DNA of 13,193 nucleotides from CALMEC01 sp031376485 (lineage in GTDB: Bacteria; Actinomycetota; Thermoleophilia; Miltoncostaeales; Miltoncostaeaceae), in the NCBI GenBank assembly GCA_031376485.1, contig JANMDV010000194.1, forward strand, positions 1-13,193, given 5' to 3'. The translations under genes were made by a program, and so were the position numbers. Below are positions 1 through 6,825 of the stretch, piece after piece. Numbering within the stretch: position 1 is the first letter of the stretch; each line of letters begins with the position of its first letter. The notes beneath the pieces are model-generated. The model had not been told where the DNA came from, did not search any database, and was given only the letters and a program-made list of their open reading frames with translations.

Positions 1-407
1 TTGCCGTTGGGGTCATAGATCGACGCGTGTGTCCAGCCGACCTCGGCGTTGAACTTCGTCGCGTTCGCCTTGTCGTCGTTGAGGTTGACGCCCAGGAACA
101 CGACGTCGGGATGCTCCTTGGTGAATCTCAGGATGTCGGGAGCTTCGTCGCGGCACGGGCCGCACCATGACGCCCACGCGTTGATGAAGACCGTCTTGCC
201 CCTGAACGCAGCCAGGTCGATGTCCGTCCCGCCTGCGAGCGCCGGCCCGGTCACGGTCGGGACCGCAACGGTGCCCGCCAACGTCGGTCCGCCGCTTTTG
301 AGCTTGGGCGGCGCGTCGTCACCGCGCGTCAGGCCGACGATCAGGCCGACGATCACCACGACTCCGACGAGTCCGCTCAGGATCAACTTCGGGCGACCGT
401 GTCCCAC
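1..407 (-). CDS. Membrane-anchored TlpA/ResA-like thioredoxin-fold protein (3' end cut by window edge)
   Basis: The first 135 codons of a thiol-disulfide oxidoreductase; the gene runs off the left edge. A GTG start at 407 is preceded by a GGGAG ribosome site about 8 bases upstream. Residues about 8-27 form one hydrophobic helix (ILSGLVGVVVIVGLIVGL), a signal anchor placing the rest outside the membrane. A short Gly/Pro/Thr-rich linker follows, then the thioredoxin core with strand TVFINAWASWCGPC, the CxxC redox centre, and the TlpA-type continuation (RDEAPDILRF ... DVVFLGVNLND). Family members reduce disulfides in exported proteins or assist cytochrome c maturation; the substrate cannot be told here. 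It lies 171 bases downstream of recQ on the same strand but has its own start signal. The family call is firm; assignment to cytochrome biogenesis is not. Confidence 0.88.
   Translation of the reverse strand, partial: MGHGRPKLILSGLVGVVVIVGLIVGLTRGDDAPPKLKSGGPTLAGTVAVPTVTGPALAGGTDIDLAAFRGKTVFINAWASWCGPCRDEAPDILRFTKEHPDVVFLGVNLNDDKANATKFNAEVGWTHASIYDPNG
330..353. repeat. Perfect 12-bp tandem duplication inside the thioredoxin signal-anchor helix
   Basis: CAGGCCGACGAT occurs twice head to tail (330-341 and 342-353). On the coding (minus) strand it encodes the repeated residues IVGL-IVGL in the membrane helix of the TlpA-like protein. The unit is a multiple of three, so gain or loss of a copy would lengthen or shorten the helix by four residues without changing frame. 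Confidence 0.8.
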
Positions 408-578
408 AATCTGCTCCCTCTCGGTGTCCAACGAGTGCTACCGGATGATCCTCGATCACACATGGCGCGGATGCCAGTGCCGATTGTCCGGGTGTGACGG
501 CCCAGACGCTGCGGATGAGATTCGGTTTCGTGGCGGTGACGAACTTCGCTTCGTTGCACGCGCTGTGCACATCAGGCG

Positions 579-2405
579 TCAGGACGCCGCATTGATGGTC
601 TGCAGCACGTCGTCCCCGTACCGCTCGGCCTTGGCGGTGCCGATGCCGGGGATCGCCAGCAGCGCAGCCGTGTCGGTGGGGCGGGTGGCGGCGATCGTTC
701 GCAGCGTCGCGTCGTGGAACACGACGTACGGCGGGACCTGCTGCTCGTCGGCCAGGCGGCGGCGCAGGGCGCGCAGGGCGTCGAAGAGCGGCTCGGCGCC
801 GGGCGGCAGGTCCATCGCAGGTTGGCGTGTCTTGGTCGCAGCCCGTTTCGTGCGTGGGCGCAGCCGCCGCAGCTCGAGCTGGCGGTCGCCGCGCAGAACC
901 TCGCGTGACGCCTCCGTGGGTTGCAGCCCGCCGTGCCCGTCCGGGTGGGGGCGCAGCAGGCTCAGGGCGGCCAGCTGGCGGATGACCCCCCGCCAGCCCT
1001 GCTCGTCGAGTTCGGTTCCCACGCCGAACGTGGGCAGCTCGTCGTGGCGGTGCTGAGCGACCTTGGGGGTCCGTCTCCCCAAGAGCACGTCGACCAGGTG
1101 CATCGCGCCGAACCGACCGCCCGTGCGCACCACGGCCGACAACGCCTTCTGCGCCGCCACCGTCGCGTCCCACGTCTCGGGTGGGTCCAGGCACACGTCG
1201 CAGTTGCCGCACGGCCGGGGCATCTGCTCACCGAAGTACGCCAAAAGAAGCTGCCGTCGACACCCGCCCGTCTCGCAGTAGCCCAGCATCGCGTCGAGCT
1301 TGCGCGACTCGATCAAACGGATGTTGGCGGGCGCCTCGGAGCGGTCGATGAACCCGCGCACCAGCATCAAGTCTTGCAGGCCGTAGGTCATCCATGCGTC
1401 GGCGGGATCGCCGTCGCGTCCGGCCCGCCCGGTCTCCTGGTAGTACCCCTCCAGGCTTTTGGGCAGGTCCACGTGGGCGACGAACCGCACGTCCGGTTTG
1501 TCGATGCCCATGCCGAACGCGATCGTCGCGACGACCACAACACCCTCGTCGCGCAGGAACCGCTCCTGGTTTCTGGTGCGCGTCGGGGTGTCCAACCCGG
1601 CGTGGTACGGCACCGCGTCGATCCCGTGGCCGACCAACCACGCGGCGATCTCGTCCACCTTGCGGCGCGACAGGCAGTACACGATGCCTGCCTCGCCGCG
1701 ATGACCCTCCAGAAACGCGCGAAGCTGCTCACGCTCCTTGTCCTTCTCGACGACGGCGTAGCGGATGTTGGGTCGGTCGAAGCTCGCAACGAACTCGCGC
1801 GCGTCGCGCAATCCCAAGCGTTCGCGGATCTCGGCTCGGGTCAACTGGTCGGCGGTCGCCGTCAACGCCAGCCGGGGCACACCCGGGTAGCGTTGTCCCA
1901 GCACCGCAAGCTGCAGGTACTCCGGTCGGAAGTCGTGACCCCATTGGGATACGCAGTGGGCTTCGTCGATCGCGAACAGCGCGATCCCATCCCGCTGGTG
2001 CAGTTGGTCGAGCAACTCCAGGAAGCCCTCGGTCAGCAGGCGCTCGGGCGCCACGTAGATCAGGTCCAACTCGTCGCGCACGAGCCGGCCCCAGACCGCC
2101 CGGCTCTCTTCGGCCGTCAGCGATGAGTTCAAGACCGCCGCGCGCACGCCGAGCAGGCGAAGCGCCGCGACCTGATCGGCCATCAGCGCGATCAGCGGCG
2201 ACACCACCACGCCGACACCGGGCCGCAGGATCGCTGGGATCTGGTAGCAGACCGATTTGCCGCCGCCGGTCGGCATCAGCACGATCGCGTCCCCGCCGCC
2301 GGTGACCCGATCGGTGATCTCGGCCTGGGCGCCACGGAATGCCGGATACCCGAACACCTGGCCGAGACAGTCGAGGGGGGTCATCGCGGCTGTTGGTCCG
2401 GGCAT
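579..2405 (-). CDS. recQ: ATP-dependent DNA helicase RecQ
   Basis: A 3'-5' superfamily 2 DNA helicase acting in recombination and stalled-fork repair. With the ATG at 2405 it has 608 residues, close to E. coli RecQ (about 609). In order: motif 0 region (FGYPAFRGAQ), Walker A MPTGGGKS at about 44-51, DEAH box in AIDEAHCVSQWGHDFRPEY with the RecQ aromatic-rich loop, helicase C-terminal motifs (GIVYCLSRRKVDE, ATIAFGMGIDKPDVRFV, QETGRAGRDG), the zinc-binding cysteines (GGCRRQLLLAYFGE ... PCGNCDVC), a winged-helix RQC domain, and a C-terminal HRDC domain (FDALRALRRRLADEQQVPPY ... IPGIGTAKAERYGDDVL). The ATG at 2405 has a GGGACGG purine run upstream; a GTG at 2489 would add 28 unconserved-looking residues without a ribosome site, and an ATG at 2384 is also possible. 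It is divergent from the ETF-QO gene. All motifs are intact. Confidence 0.96.
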   Translation of the reverse strand: MPGPTAAMTPLDCLGQVFGYPAFRGAQAEITDRVTGGGDAIVLMPTGGGKSVCYQIPAILRPGVGVVVSPLIALMADQVAALRLLGVRAAVLNSSLTAEESRAVWGRLVRDELDLIYVAPERLLTEGFLELLDQLHQRDGIALFAIDEAHCVSQWGHDFRPEYLQLAVLGQRYPGVPRLALTATADQLTRAEIRERLGLRDAREFVASFDRPNIRYAVVEKDKEREQLRAFLEGHRGEAGIVYCLSRRKVDEIAAWLVGHGIDAVPYHAGLDTPTRTRNQERFLRDEGVVVVATIAFGMGIDKPDVRFVAHVDLPKSLEGYYQETGRAGRDGDPADAWMTYGLQDLMLVRGFIDRSEAPANIRLIESRKLDAMLGYCETGGCRRQLLLAYFGEQMPRPCGNCDVCLDPPETWDATVAAQKALSAVVRTGGRFGAMHLVDVLLGRRTPKVAQHRHDELPTFGVGTELDEQGWRGVIRQLAALSLLRPHPDGHGGLQPTEASREVLRGDRQLELRRLRPRTKRAATKTRQPAMDLPPGAEPLFDALRALRRRLADEQQVPPYVVFHDATLRTIAATRPTDTAALLAIPGIGTAKAERYGDDVLQTINAAS

Positions 2406-2424
2406 CTGCCGTCCCGTTGTATCA

Positions 2425-2438
2425 CGGACGAACGTCCG
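2425..2438. promoter_or_regulatory. Perfect inverted repeat in the recQ/ETF-QO divergent region
   Basis: CGGACG-AA-CGTCCG is a perfect 6+2+6 palindrome lying 20-33 bases upstream of the preferred recQ start. It would sit over or next to a recQ promoter and is a candidate operator. It does not match the CGAAC-N4-GTTCG type of LexA box. Its role is inferred from position and symmetry only. Confidence 0.3.
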
Positions 2439-2530
2439 GGATGGTCCCTGGCCGGTCGAAACCACGCGGCGAGCGGCGTTTGGTGTCACGTAGACTCGGC
2501 GGCGTCACGACGTCAGATCCGAGAGGCGAC

Positions 2531-4222
2531 ATGAACATCGTTCCGGCCGATTACCCACCACGTTTCCGTGCGTCCGACTACGTCGTCCGGCCGGCGGCCG
2601 GCGAGGACGAGCGCATCGAGGTGGGCGTCCTTTTCGTGGGCGGCGGTCCCGCCGGACTCGCCGGTGCGGTGCGGCTTGGGCAGCTCCTTGCCGAGGACCC
2701 CGCGGTCGCCGAGATGCTCGGTGAGGTCCCCATCGCCGTCGTCGAGAAGGGCAAGACCACCGGGTCGCACCTGATGTCGGGCGCGGTCATGCGCCCCGGG
2801 CCGTTCCGGTCGCTGTTTCCCGACACGCCCAAGGAGGACCTGCCGATCTACTCGGAGGTCACCGGCGAGGCCATGTACTTCATGACCAAGAGCGCGGCGT
2901 TCCGGCTGCCGATGCCGCCGCCGCAGATGAAGAACCACGGCAACTGGGTCGTCTCGATCAGTCAGCTCGGTCGGTGGATGGGGACACAAGCCGAGGAACT
3001 CGGCGCGTACATGCTCCCCGAGACCGACGCACAGAAGCTCATCGTCGACAACGGCCGGGTACTGGGCGTCGTCACCGGCGACAAGGGTCGCGGTCGGGAA
3101 GGCGAGGAGCTGTCGACGTTCGAGCCGGGCATGGAGCTGCACGCCCAGGTCACGGCGATCTGCGAGGGCACCCAAGGCCACCTGGCCGGCATCACCCGCA
3201 GGCACTTCGAACTCGACCAGGCGCCGCAGACCTACGAGCTGGGCGTCAAGGAAGTCTGGGAGGTCACCAAGCCCCTCGACAAGGTCATCCACACCGCCGG
3301 CTGGCCACTTCGCCTGGGCGCCAAGTACCGCGAGTACGGTGGCTCCTGGATCTATCCGATGGGCGAGGACAAGGTGTCGATCGGCTTCGTGACCGGCCTG
3401 GACTACGCCGACGCGAGCCTGTCGGTGCATGATCTTTTGCAGCAGTTCAAGTCCCACAAGCTGGTGCGCGGCATCCTCGACGGCGGTCGCCGCATCGCGT
3501 GGGGCGCCAAGACGATCCCCGGTGGCGGGTTCAACTCGCTTCCGACGCGGCTGCACGTGCCGGGCGCGGTGCTGTGCGGCGACTCCGCCGGCTTCGTCAA
3601 CATGTCGGCGCTCAAGGGCGTCCACTACGCGATCCAATCGGGCATCCTGGCGGCCGAGGCCATCTACGAGTCGCTTAAGGCCGGTACCGCCGCGACCACC
3701 ACCGGTCTATGGGGCTACGACAAGAAGATCCGCGACAGCATCATCTGGAAGGACCTGTGGCGCGAGCGCAACGTGCGTCCCGCGTTCCAGCAGAGCTTTG
3801 CGTACGGTGCGATCGTCGGCGGCCTGGCGACCGGGACAATGGGCAAGTTCCCCAAGCACATCCCGCACAAGGCCGACGCCAAGGGCGAGATCTTCGTGGG
3901 CGGTCGCGCCAAGGAGTACCCCAAGCCCGACGGCCAGTACTTCTTCGACAAGCTCTCCAGCGTGTTCGCGAGCGGCAACAAGACGCGCGACGACCAGCCC
4001 AACCACATCCGGGTGCAGCAGCACGTGCCACGGGAGCTCGCGATCATGTGGGAGGCGATGTGCCCAGCCAAGGTCTACGAGGTCGAGGATGGGCAGGCCG
4101 GTGACATGGTCGACGTCAAGGTCAACGCTTCCAACTGCGTACAGTGCGGCGCCATCACCGCCAAGGGCGGACAACTGACGCCACCTGAGGGCGGCTCGGG
4201 GCCGGAGTACACCCTCACCTAA
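2531..4222 (+). CDS. Electron transfer flavoprotein:quinone oxidoreductase (ETF-QO/FixC family)
   Basis: A 563-residue flavoprotein passing electrons from reduced ETF (fed by acyl-CoA and related dehydrogenases) to membrane quinone, probably menaquinone in an actinobacterium. The ATG at 2531 follows GAGAGG; the frame stays open upstream to 2339, inside the recQ 5' end, but lacks a good start there. Residues 31-43 carry the FAD Rossmann signature GGGPAGLAG; EKG at about 75 ends the second strand, then the HLMSGAVMRPG segment typical of ETF-QO. A second FAD-contact region is LCGDSAGFVNMSALKGVHYAIQ in two parts around residues 350-370. The C-terminal ferredoxin-like end reads CPAKVYE (Cys511), NCVQCGAI (Cys536, Cys539) and PPEGGSGPEY. 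The usual motif is NCVHCKTCDIK: the fourth ligand position is Ile542 instead of Cys. Spacing between the first two cysteines (25) matches human ETF-QO, so the alignment is secure. Otherwise intact. Confidence 0.94.
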   Translation: MNIVPADYPPRFRASDYVVRPAAGEDERIEVGVLFVGGGPAGLAGAVRLGQLLAEDPAVAEMLGEVPIAVVEKGKTTGSHLMSGAVMRPGPFRSLFPDTPKEDLPIYSEVTGEAMYFMTKSAAFRLPMPPPQMKNHGNWVVSISQLGRWMGTQAEELGAYMLPETDAQKLIVDNGRVLGVVTGDKGRGREGEELSTFEPGMELHAQVTAICEGTQGHLAGITRRHFELDQAPQTYELGVKEVWEVTKPLDKVIHTAGWPLRLGAKYREYGGSWIYPMGEDKVSIGFVTGLDYADASLSVHDLLQQFKSHKLVRGILDGGRRIAWGAKTIPGGGFNSLPTRLHVPGAVLCGDSAGFVNMSALKGVHYAIQSGILAAEAIYESLKAGTAATTTGLWGYDKKIRDSIIWKDLWRERNVRPAFQQSFAYGAIVGGLATGTMGKFPKHIPHKADAKGEIFVGGRAKEYPKPDGQYFFDKLSSVFASGNKTRDDQPNHIRVQQHVPRELAIMWEAMCPAKVYEVEDGQAGDMVDVKVNASNCVQCGAITAKGGQLTPPEGGSGPEYTLT

Positions 4223-4269
4223 TCACGACGCGGCCCACAGACCCCGCGGCGCAAGCCCTGCTCGGCTGG

Positions 4270-4896
4270 ATGCAGCAGAACGGCGGGCACCTTCGGACAT
4301 TGCTCGATGACGAAGCGGGTGGTGCCGACGACCTGTCGCCCGCGGGCGAGGCCGCGATCAGGGCGCATCTGCGTCTGGTCGGCGAGGCGCTGGCTGCAAC
4401 GGCAGGCCCGGCGACGCGGGACGGCCTCGAAGAGCTTTCCCAGACCTTGCCCGATCGGTTCGCCGAGGACGCAAGCGGGTTGGACCACGAGTTGGAACTG
4501 CTGGAGGACGCGGCGGCGCATGAACTCGACCTGCAGTTCGGCGCCGAGGCCACCGCCCACGATCCCGCGATGCGCGAGATGATCGAGCGACGACTGCGCG
4601 TCCAGGCATGGTCGCGGTTCTTCGTGCGCCTTGTGGGCGACGCCGTCGAGAACGACGATTTCGCGGACGCAGCGTTCGCCTGGATGGGCGAGCACCAGAC
4701 CGAGCTCGCCACCACGATCTTCTCGATGGATCGCCGCGCCAAAGAAGCCGAGATCGTGCGCCGCGGGCCGCAGGCGGTCGACGACGCGGCCCTGGTCAAC
4801 CAGATCGGGCAAGCGGCGATGCTGCAGGCCCACGTGCGGTTTCTGGTCGAGGCGATCGCGATGACGCTGCCCAGGCGGTCCGCACCGCGTCATTGA
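4270..4896 (+). CDS. Hypothetical acidic helical protein downstream of ETF-QO
   Basis: Not recognised. The first usual start codon gives 208 residues, rich in Ala, Glu, Asp and Leu, with predicted long helices and no signal peptide, membrane helix or cysteine motif, so probably a soluble cytoplasmic protein. No good ribosome site precedes the ATG at 4270. The same frame is open back to 4189, and the codons between the ETF-QO stop and 4270 read like protein (TTRPTDPAAQALLGW) with high GC at third positions, so the true start may be at the ETF-QO stop, where an ATC codon overlaps TAA (TAATC). That arrangement would couple its translation to ETF-QO. Function unknown; co-transcription with ETF-QO is likely from spacing. 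Coding status is well supported by codon bias and length. Confidence 0.75.
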   Translation: MQQNGGHLRTLLDDEAGGADDLSPAGEAAIRAHLRLVGEALAATAGPATRDGLEELSQTLPDRFAEDASGLDHELELLEDAAAHELDLQFGAEATAHDPAMREMIERRLRVQAWSRFFVRLVGDAVENDDFADAAFAWMGEHQTELATTIFSMDRRAKEAEIVRRGPQAVDDAALVNQIGQAAMLQAHVRFLVEAIAMTLPRRSAPRH

Positions 4897-4998
4897 TGAT
4901 GCAATAGCGGTGGTTTTGTAAGGCGTTCGTGAAATCGGCCCGAATCCGGCCGCCGGCGCTCCCAGAACGTCGGGATCTGGACGATGGTATCCGCAGAA

Positions 4999-5019
4999 GC
5001 TCACAAAAGATGTGTGAGC
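4999..5019. promoter_or_regulatory. Inverted repeat upstream of the secreted-protein gene
   Basis: GCTCACA-AAAGATG-TGTGAGC is a perfect 7-bp inverted repeat with a 7-base spacer, ending 11 bases before the AGGAGG ribosome site of the next gene. It could be an operator for a dimeric regulator or a hairpin in the 5' untranslated RNA. It is not followed by a T run, so it is unlikely to be a terminator for the gene before it. Confidence 0.4.
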
Positions 5020-5041
5020 GAGACCCGACCAGGAGGATTCC

Positions 5042-5518
5042 ATGAAGAAAATGCTCACGATCGCGGCGGCCATGGCGGTTGCGCTGCCGGTGTCGCTCGC
5101 GGGCGCGGCTCGGCCACTGACCCCGCCCGGTCAACTCACCCCGAAGAAGAACGATCCCGCGAAGGTTTGCAAGCCCGCCAAGCACAAGGGCGTCACCTAC
5201 ATCATGCGCGGCGTCCTGGTCCAGGATGCGACGGCGACCGAGATGCTCGTGGACGTCACCAGCGTCAACAAGCACGGCAAGCGTGCGCTGGCTGGTCCCA
5301 CGGCACAGGGCGGCGGGATGTACACCGTTCCCATGCTGACGATCAAACTCGACGCATGCACCCACGTCAGCCGCAGAGGCAAAGGCCCGTCCAAGCGTTC
5401 GTGGATGTCCCTTACGAAGGGCGACCGGGTAGTCGTTGCGTGGAGCGCCAAGCGCGGCACCGCGTTCGTCGACCTGGGCGCGGCCCGCAGGGTCGTCGAC
5501 CAGGGCAAGAAGTCGTAA
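5042..5518 (+). CDS. Small secreted protein of unknown function
   Basis: A 158-residue protein with a textbook ribosome site (AGGAGG at 5031-5036, 5 bases before the ATG). Residues 1-22 form a Sec signal peptide: KK, then a hydrophobic Ala/Leu/Val core, with likely cleavage after AGA. The mature part is basic, without membrane helices, and has only two cysteines (Cys43 and Cys106), which could form a disulfide. The alternation of short hydrophobic stretches (YIMRGVLVQD, EMLVDVTSV, YTVPMLTIKLD, DRVVVAWSA, AFVDLGAARRVVD) suggests a beta-rich, OB-like fold, but this is only an impression. No family recognised. It stands as its own transcription unit between an inverted repeat upstream and a strong terminator downstream. 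Confidence 0.85.
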   Translation: MKKMLTIAAAMAVALPVSLAGAARPLTPPGQLTPKKNDPAKVCKPAKHKGVTYIMRGVLVQDATATEMLVDVTSVNKHGKRALAGPTAQGGGMYTVPMLTIKLDACTHVSRRGKGPSKRSWMSLTKGDRVVVAWSAKRGTAFVDLGAARRVVDQGKKS

Positions 5519-5538
5519 CGAACAACCATAGGTGCGCG

Positions 5539-5575
5539 CATCGGGTCGGCCTGAGTGCCGACCCGATGTGTTTTG
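5539..5575 (+). terminator. Rho-independent terminator after the secreted-protein gene
   Basis: A perfect 12-bp stem (CATCGGGTCGGC at 5539-5550, GCCGACCCGATG at 5557-5568) with a 6-base loop CTGAGT is followed by TGTTTTG. It starts 20 bases after the stop codon at 5518. Stem length and trailing T run make this the clearest terminator in the window. Confidence 0.88.
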
Positions 5576-5597
5576 AGGCCCGTCAGTAAGGAGGGCT

Positions 5598-5720
5598 GTG
5601 AGTACACCTGCGAGCCAGAAACGACAGCGTCTGGCACGCGCGCTCGGGGCCGTGGAAGAGCCTCTCGATGCATGCACAACCCGTGGACGCAATCAACGTG
5701 CCATGAACGATGCAGTCTGA
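5598..5720 (+). CDS. Possible 40-residue small protein
   Basis: A GTG at 5598 opens a 40-codon frame ending at TGA 5720, preceded by AAGGAGGG at 5588-5595. The ribosome site is strong but only about 3 bases from the start, closer than usual. The product (MSTPASQKRQRLARALGAVE then EPLDACTTRGRNQRAMNDAV) is polar, basic and without membrane helix or known motif. It sits just after the terminator, in a stretch that otherwise looks decayed. It may be a real small gene, the broken start of a lost one, or chance. Confidence 0.25.
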   Translation: MSTPASQKRQRLARALGAVEEPLDACTTRGRNQRAMNDAV

Positions 5721-5743
5721 CTGTTTGGCACCATGGTGCGCAT

Positions 5744-5875
5744 GGCCATCGGCGACGCTCGCGTCTCCGGAGTCGAGCGCGGGAAGCAGCACCAGGCGAT
5801 GGACCCGTCGCGGGAGATCAGTGCCGCAGTTTGAAGGTCGCCGATAAGCGCATAGTCCTCGCTCCGGTTGGCAAC
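5744..5875 (-). pseudogene. Remnant of the N-terminus of a GH15 glucoamylase/trehalase-type glycoside hydrolase
   Basis: Minus-strand codons read VANRSEDYALIGDLQTAAL then ISRDGSIAWCCFPR. This matches the very conserved opening of bacterial GH15 enzymes (IEDYALIGDxxTAALVSRDGSIDWLCLPRFDS). After the Arg codon at 5777-5779 the frame is lost, but one added base restores FDSGDASVADG in the next frame, exactly where FDS is expected. The codon where a start would be is GTT (5873-5875), not ATG or GTG. Beyond about 5744 no GH15 similarity is visible in any minus frame, whereas full enzymes have some 600 residues, so the catalytic (alpha/alpha)6 domain is absent. Only about 44 residues remain: a decayed fragment, not a functional gene. 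GH15 genes often lie near zwf in actinobacteria, and zwf is present here at 10247. Confidence 0.72.
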
Positions 5876-5933
5876 GTCCCTCGTGTCACCCGTCCTGTCT
5901 CGTCGATCAGGGATGAGCGGACTCGCACCGACC

Positions 5934-6173
5934 TCAGAGGTTGCCGTGGTACTGCTGCTGCGCCGGCGAGGGGCGATCGGACCTCCATGAGACGACAGCA
6001 CCTTCACCGCGGACGAAGCGAGCATCCGTCGGGCGTCGCCCGAACGCTCCACGATCATGAGCGTCGGAGATCGGTGCCTGCGAGCGACGCCGGACAATGG
6101 CCCACACGACGGTGGCGGCGAAGAGAATCGTCAACCCAGGACCGAGAGCGATGAGGAAACCGAGGCCGATCAT
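5934..6173 (-). CDS. Small single-helix membrane protein, unknown function
   Basis: A 79-residue frame starting at ATG 6173, with a GGAAGGGAC ribosome site about 6-12 bases upstream. Residues 1-26 form one hydrophobic helix (GLGFLIALGPGLTILFAATV) ending in the positive stop WAIVRRR, so the remaining 50 polar, Arg-rich residues should lie in the cytoplasm. No known domain. It follows the STAS gene on the same strand and its start lies inside the 3' part of the long STAS reading frame. The good ribosome site and helix-like start favour a real gene; the C-terminal half has poorer codon bias and could have drifted. Confidence 0.55.
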   Translation of the reverse strand: MIGLGFLIALGPGLTILFAATVVWAIVRRRSQAPISDAHDRGAFGRRPTDARFVRGEGAVVSWRSDRPSPAQQQYHGNL

Positions 6174-6825
6174 TTCGTGTCCCTTCCGACATTGGTGGTT
6201 GTGGCGCGGTCGCAGGGCTTGCGCCCGACCCGGCGATCCTTGAAGGGGTCGGCGTCTGGGGGGGCATGGTCTGCCGGTGTCCTCGACGATGACCGATCGA
6301 GGTGGTGTCCTGGTCTGCGAGACGGCCTCGGACACGCGCTTGGGTCCTTGCGACCGTAACACTCGCCGTCATCCCGCCGAACGCGAGGGCCCTTCTGATG
6401 TCCGCTCGTCTGCAGACGAGACGCAGCCGGTGCCCTGAGGCTTGCGCGCGATTGCTCAGTGTCCGAAGCGCGTGGAGGCCTGCGGAGTCGATCAGCGAGA
6501 CTGCGTCGAGGTCGACGACGAGGTCATTGCTCGCGATGTCGCACCGTTCCACCACGTTTCGAAACGCATCGACGGTGTAGGTGTCGAGGGCGCCGGACGC
6601 GGCCAGAATCACGGAGGTGGCGTCCCGGCGTACCGTTACGGCGAGCTCGGAGAGTCGCGCTCTTGGTGTCGTGTCTGAACCGGGTTGCGCGCGGTTCGCC
6701 TGACTCTGATCGGGTGACCCATGGCGCGTGCGGCTGCCGGGAATACGGATCGGCGATGAGAACAGCCGACTCGACCGGGGCGCCGTAAGGCGCGGGATAC
6801 TCAGGGCGCTGGTGCTCATGGTCAT
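6055..6825 (-). CDS. STAS-domain protein, anti-sigma-factor-antagonist type
   Basis: A 256-residue frame whose residues about 60-150 form a STAS domain: ELAVTVRRD, SGALDTYTVDAFRNVVE, DLVVDLDAVSLIDSAGLHAL, HRLRLVCRRADIRRALAFGG. Ser114 in the IDSAG motif is the position phosphorylated by anti-sigma kinases in SpoIIAA/RsbV-type partner-switching proteins. The ATG at 6825 overlaps the cupredoxin stop as ATGA, so translation is probably coupled; no closer usual start exists. The first 59 residues are a Ser/Arg/Pro-rich linker, unusual for the family. The last 100 residues are Arg/Pro/Thr-rich, have no domain and run 119 bases into the next gene, as if a stop had been lost just after the STAS domain. 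No partner anti-sigma kinase gene is seen nearby. Confidence 0.78.
   Translation of the reverse strand: MTMSTSALSIPRLTAPRSSRLFSSPIRIPGSRTRHGSPDQSQANRAQPGSDTTPRARLSELAVTVRRDATSVILAASGALDTYTVDAFRNVVERCDIASNDLVVDLDAVSLIDSAGLHALRTLSNRAQASGHRLRLVCRRADIRRALAFGGMTASVTVARTQARVRGRLADQDTTSIGHRRGHRQTMPPQTPTPSRIAGSGASPATAPQPPMSEGTRNDRPRFPHRSRSWVDDSLRRHRRVGHCPASLAGTDLRRS

Noticed and set aside
571..592. Hairpin (GGCGT-CAGG-ACGCC) at the recQ stop as a terminator
   Set aside because: Only a 5-bp stem overlapping the stop codon and no T run on the minus strand.
921..2126. Plus-strand open frame (401 codons) opposite recQ
   Set aside because: Antisense of conserved RecQ motifs; no recognisable domain, codon use explained by the opposite strand.
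2513..3637. Minus-strand open frame (374 codons) opposite the ETF-QO gene
   Set aside because: Shadow of the ETF-QO codons; the His/Arg/Asp-rich product matches no family.
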